Shown here: piece by piece, positions 61,094 through 64,000 of the stretch | Layout of the letters: the number at the start of each line of letters is the position of its first letter | How positions within the stretch are numbered: the first letter of the stretch is position 1 | The notes under the pieces: generated by a model | Database searches by the model: none | What the model saw: only the letters and a program-made list of their open reading frames with translations | Told to the model about the DNA's origin: nothing | Program-made: the position numbers and the translations under genes | NCBI GenBank assembly: GCA_033026295.1 | Contig: CM065188.1 | Coordinates: 18,302,619 to 18,366,618 of the forward strand | Source: Channa striata | Lineage: Eukaryota; Chordata; Actinopteri; Anabantiformes; Channidae | Direction: 5' to 3' | DNA length: 64,000 nucleotides

Positions 61094-61705
61094 CTCAGAG
61101 GAAAACTAGCTACAGCTGACGTTTGTTGAATTGCATCACCATAGCAACGAGTCGGCCCCACGGACGCGCTCGTTTCAATCGTCCTGAGTGACAACGACGG
61201 GAGGGGCCGATCCTGCCCGCCCGGCGGGCGGGGTTGCAAAGGAAAAACTTTAAAGAAAGTTTTTTTTAAGTGACTTTAAATTTGAACTTACAAACTACTT
61301 TCAACGAAAAGAACGCAAAGAGCCAAATAGGATTTTTGTAGAAAACTGAAGATGGCAAATTGATATAAATCTCAATACATCTTTTTTATGAGATGAACTA
61401 GTGCTTACAACTCATTTATTTTATCAACCGAACACTCAAAGAAGGCTGATCTTTATTTCATAGTAAAAACGTCATATTCGTAATAAGTAAAAACACTGAC
61501 GTTCTTTTTTATTAAGGAGTTATTAATAAAACCCGCTGTTTTTTAAACAGGCGGGTTTCAGGACACACCCGCACGCTGTTAAAGGACCCTCACAGGACCG
61601 TATGCTAGCACGTCTACCTCTATCATTAGCAAACAGGCTAACAAACAGACCGAACTAAATCACACGAACGGTTCGGACCGAACCACATGACAGAGTTTCA
61701 CAATA
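61094..61705. promoter_or_regulatory. Head-to-head promoter region of dzank1 (-) and polr3f (+)
   Basis: On the minus strand a donor (CTGAG/GTAAGA) marks the end of a non-coding first dzank1 exon at 61094. GC-rich sequence with CpGs runs from 61135 to 61240, and polr3f starts at 61706. No TATA box is evident. The AT-rich middle (61250-61540) separates two possible promoter cores, so sharing is not certain. Confidence 0.45.
61135..61148 (+). promoter_or_regulatory. RFX X-box-like element upstream of dzank1
   Basis: ATCACC-AT-AGCAAC matches the X-box pattern GTNRCC-N(0-3)-RGYAAC with one mismatch in the left half; the right half is perfect. It lies within about 50 bp upstream of the inferred first exon of dzank1, where functional X-boxes of ciliary genes usually lie. 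Confidence 0.5.
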
Positions 61706-64000
61706 ATGGCTGAAGTCAAAGTGAAGAAAGAGATGAACGTGTCAGAGCCCGCCGAGATTGAGAACAGGTGAGCGGGACGACGCTAGCGAGCTTCAGCGCT
61801 GGATGAGCCGAGGTTCTGTCCGCATCAGGTCCGGAGACTCGCTCTTCAGTCAGCCTGTCGTGGCGGCTCCGTGACCTGGTCTGCCTCGGACGGACCGGTA
61901 AACTCTGCTCTGTGCTGCCGGGTCAAAGTCTGAACGTGTTGCTCGTTTGATTATCTGTGTTCATCCCGTTATTCTGAGTTTGGATGGACTTTTCCTCCGT
62001 CACGTCGAACCCTGCTGACGTTTTACTGTGTCTCTGTTAATATGGCTAAAAATCAAACCATTAATATGAATTATTCATCAGCAAACGAAGACATTTTAGT
62101 CAAGTTAATCCTTAGTAGTTTTTAAATTAAACTTGTAACTCCATTATGTCAGATTTTAGGTTTCCTCTAGTCTATTGTAATCTCCTACCCATTCGGGTTT
62201 TGGAAGAACTGGTTGAATTTAAATATCACATTTGTCACAATTTTTAATATTTTTTGACATTTTACTCACTATAAAATAAATCAGTGTGTGTAGTAGTTGT
62301 TGTAGTAGTTGTAGAAAATAATCAGCAGATTAAATTGATCAGTCTCTTTACATAATAAAGTCCAGACTATAGAGACATTTAGAGAAAACCCAACAAATCC
62401 CCCTTGAGCGGCTATAGGCAACAGTGGAGAGGAAAAACTCCCTTTAATGGAAAAGTCCTCCAGCAGAACCAGGCTCAGGGTGGGCGGCCTTCTGCCTTGA
62501 CCCATTGGGCTGAGTGGAAAACATTGGGCAGGTTGGTAGGACCAGTAGCTCCAAAGCCAGGGACAGACAGAGGGAGACAGAGAGGGAGAAGAAGAAGACA
62601 CAGAGTTAATGTCCTACAGTGGTGACATATGAATGTGGGCTGAGAGGTGGAAAGTGTCTCAGTGCATCAGGGGTTGGTCCTCCAGCAGTCTGAGCCTATA
62701 GCAGCAGGACTAGAACTAACTATAAGGTTTTGAGTCTAGTCTTAAAAGTAGAGAGGGTGTCTGCTTCCCGAATCTGGACTGGGAGCTGGTTCCACAGGAG
62801 AGGAGCTTGATAGCTAAGGGCTCTGCCTCCCATTCTGGGAACCACAAGTAGGCCTGCATTCTGAGACCCAAAACATTGCTCAATGTTTTGTTGTTGCTTT
62901 TGTTGCTCTGTTCTTTTCTCTCTCCACTTTCCACTCTGCCCAACCGGTCAAGGCAGATGGCCGTCCTCCCTGAGCCTGGTTCTGCTGGAGGTTTCTTCCG
63001 TTAAAGGGAGTTTTTCCTCTCCACTGTTGCCTATGGCTTGCTCAAGGGGGATTTGTTGGGTTTTCTCTACCTGTTTGTATAGTCTTGACTTTATTATGTA
63101 AAGTGCCCTGAGATGACCTTGTTGTAAATTGGCGCTATATAAATAAAGTTGAATTGAGTTGAATTGAATTGGTCTAATAGGATGAGAGAACTAGGAGATC
63201 CTTGAGGCAGGATGGAGCTCGACAGATTTCTATGTAAAAGGGGGGCTTTAAAGAGTCTAGATTTTATAGGAAGCCAATGGAGAGAAGCTAATGAAAGCGA
63301 AACATGAACTGCTAAATCCAGTCAGGAGGCTTGCTGCAGCATTTTGAATTATTGCAGGCTTTTTAGATCTATAACTCTGTGAGAAATGGGTGTTTATATT
63401 TATGGTCTTAAGGTTATAAAGCTCTGTTAAAATGAGACGGTAGACATTCCCAAAAAATGGTGTGTTTGTGTTTCAGGATTAAAGAGCTCTGTCAGCAGTT
63501 TCCTCATGGGATCACAGACCAGGTGATCCAGAACGACATGCCTCAACTGGAGCCTCAGCAACGAGCCCTGGCCATCAACAAGCTGCTGTCACTGGTCAGG
63601 CCTCACAACGGACTGTATGTAGAGCTGTTTCTAATTGTCAGTCGGATTGATTAGTTGCTGAAGTTTGTAATGCAACCTGTTTCAGGGTCAGTTGGACTTA
63701 CTGAGGAACAGTTCAGGTCTTCTGTACAGAATGAAGGATTCTACAGGGACTAGGTAAACAAATGGGGGGGGGGGGGGATGCAGCACAATGCACTGATGCT
63801 GTTTCATGGTCTGACCAGTTTTTTTCTATGTTTCAGTAAAATGAAAGGTTCAGACAACCAGGAGAAACTTGTCTATCAGATAATCGAGGACGCAGGAAAC
63901 AAAGGTGAGGAACCAGCTGCTTGTTGTTTATGCACGTGGTCGGTGGAGGAATGTGTAATGTAAGCAGTCGTTTGCGTTTGCAGGCATTTGGAGCAGAGAT
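61706..64000 (+). CDS. polr3f: RNA polymerase III subunit RPC6 (POLR3F), 5' part, runs off the window
   Basis: Coding exons: 61706-61767, 63477-63594, 63686-63753, 63837-63904, and 63984 to the window end. Phases agree. RPC6 (yeast Rpc34) is part of the RPC3-RPC6-RPC7 subcomplex of pol III that contacts TFIIIB and opens promoter DNA. Visible: start MAEVKVKKEMNVSEPAEIEN; the first winged-helix domain (IKELCQQFPHGITDQVIQND.., QRALAINKLLSL, then GQLDLLR and LLYRMKD); and the start of the second (KMKGSDNQEKLVYQIIEDAG, then GIWSRD), nearly identical to human. About 110 of some 316 residues are in the window; the rest lies beyond base 64000. Intron 1 (1.7 kb) is filled with nested retrotransposon pieces. 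Confidence 0.94.
62337..63440 (-). repeat. Family A retrotransposon interrupted by a second, inverted copy
   Basis: 62337-62905 is the 3'UTR plus the end of the reverse-transcriptase frame in minus orientation (LRMQAYLWFPEWEAEPLAIK.. corresponds to the LINE C-terminal region). 63171-63440 continues the same element upstream ('aggaagccaatggagagaag', 'gctgcagcattttgaattat'). Between them is an inverted 3' end (62935-63170). All lie in polr3f intron 1. Confidence 0.7.
62935..63170 (+). repeat. Inverted family A retrotransposon 3' end, nested insertion
   Basis: Forward orientation of the same 3'UTR ('cctgagcctggttctgctgg', 'ttaaagggagtttttcctct', 'tggcgctatataaataaagt') ending in TTGAATTGAGTTGAATTGAATT. 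Together with 62337-62500 it forms an inverted repeat of roughly 150-200 bp arms. Confidence 0.75.

Noticed and set aside
1..64000. CRISPR array, prophage, toxin-antitoxin or other prokaryotic systems
   Set aside because: All tandem repeats are simple satellites without unique spacers, and every gene is a spliced vertebrate gene.

Overview
The window looks like nuclear DNA from a ray-finned fish, most likely a percomorph teleost. Genes are intron-rich with short introns (often 80-300 bp, GT-AG), dispersed repeats are of teleost type (two families of non-LTR retrotransposon 3' ends, tRNA-derived SINE remnants, decayed Tc1-like DNA transposons), and simple repeats, especially (TG/CA)n, are abundant. 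There is no bacterial, viral or organellar gene content. Every gene call rests on splicing together coding exons by hand, checking GT-AG borders and reading phase, and recognising the product from memory of vertebrate orthologues. No alignment was run, so splice borders may be off by a base or two.

Layout, left to right: psen2 (+, presenilin-2, gamma-secretase catalytic subunit) is followed, tail to tail, by dpy30 (-, COMPASS/MLL subunit) and then srd5a2 (-, steroid 5-alpha-reductase 2). An intergenic stretch with an 18-bp minisatellite and a retrotransposon fragment leads to a CpG-rich promoter for tmem63b (+, mechanosensitive/osmosensitive cation channel of the OSCA/TMEM63 family), whose probable 3'UTR is about 4.4 kb. 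Tail to tail with it is rrbp1 (-, ER ribosome-binding protein/p180, short form without the mammalian decapeptide repeats). Then come pet117 (+, cytochrome c oxidase assembly factor), kat14 (+, ATAC-complex acetyltransferase-like protein, also known as CSRP2BP) starting only 117 bp after the pet117 stop, dzank1 (-, double zinc ribbon and ankyrin repeat protein), and the first exons of polr3f (+, RNA polymerase III subunit RPC6), cut by the window end.

The right half (rrbp1-pet117-kat14-dzank1-polr3f) preserves the local neighbourhood of human 20p12-p11. The dpy30-srd5a2 pair matches human 2p23-p22, psen2 corresponds to human 1q42 and tmem63b to 6p21. All eight complete genes appear intact. I see no novel defence system, operon-like cluster or foreign gene. 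The most interesting features are regulatory and architectural: the pet117/kat14 junction (splice donor just past the pet117 stop, and a possible overlapping TGATG stop/start), an RFX X-box-like site in the dzank1/polr3f head-to-head promoter, a 39-nt in-frame cassette exon in tmem63b, and tandem repeats that start exactly at splice donors in srd5a2 and dzank1.
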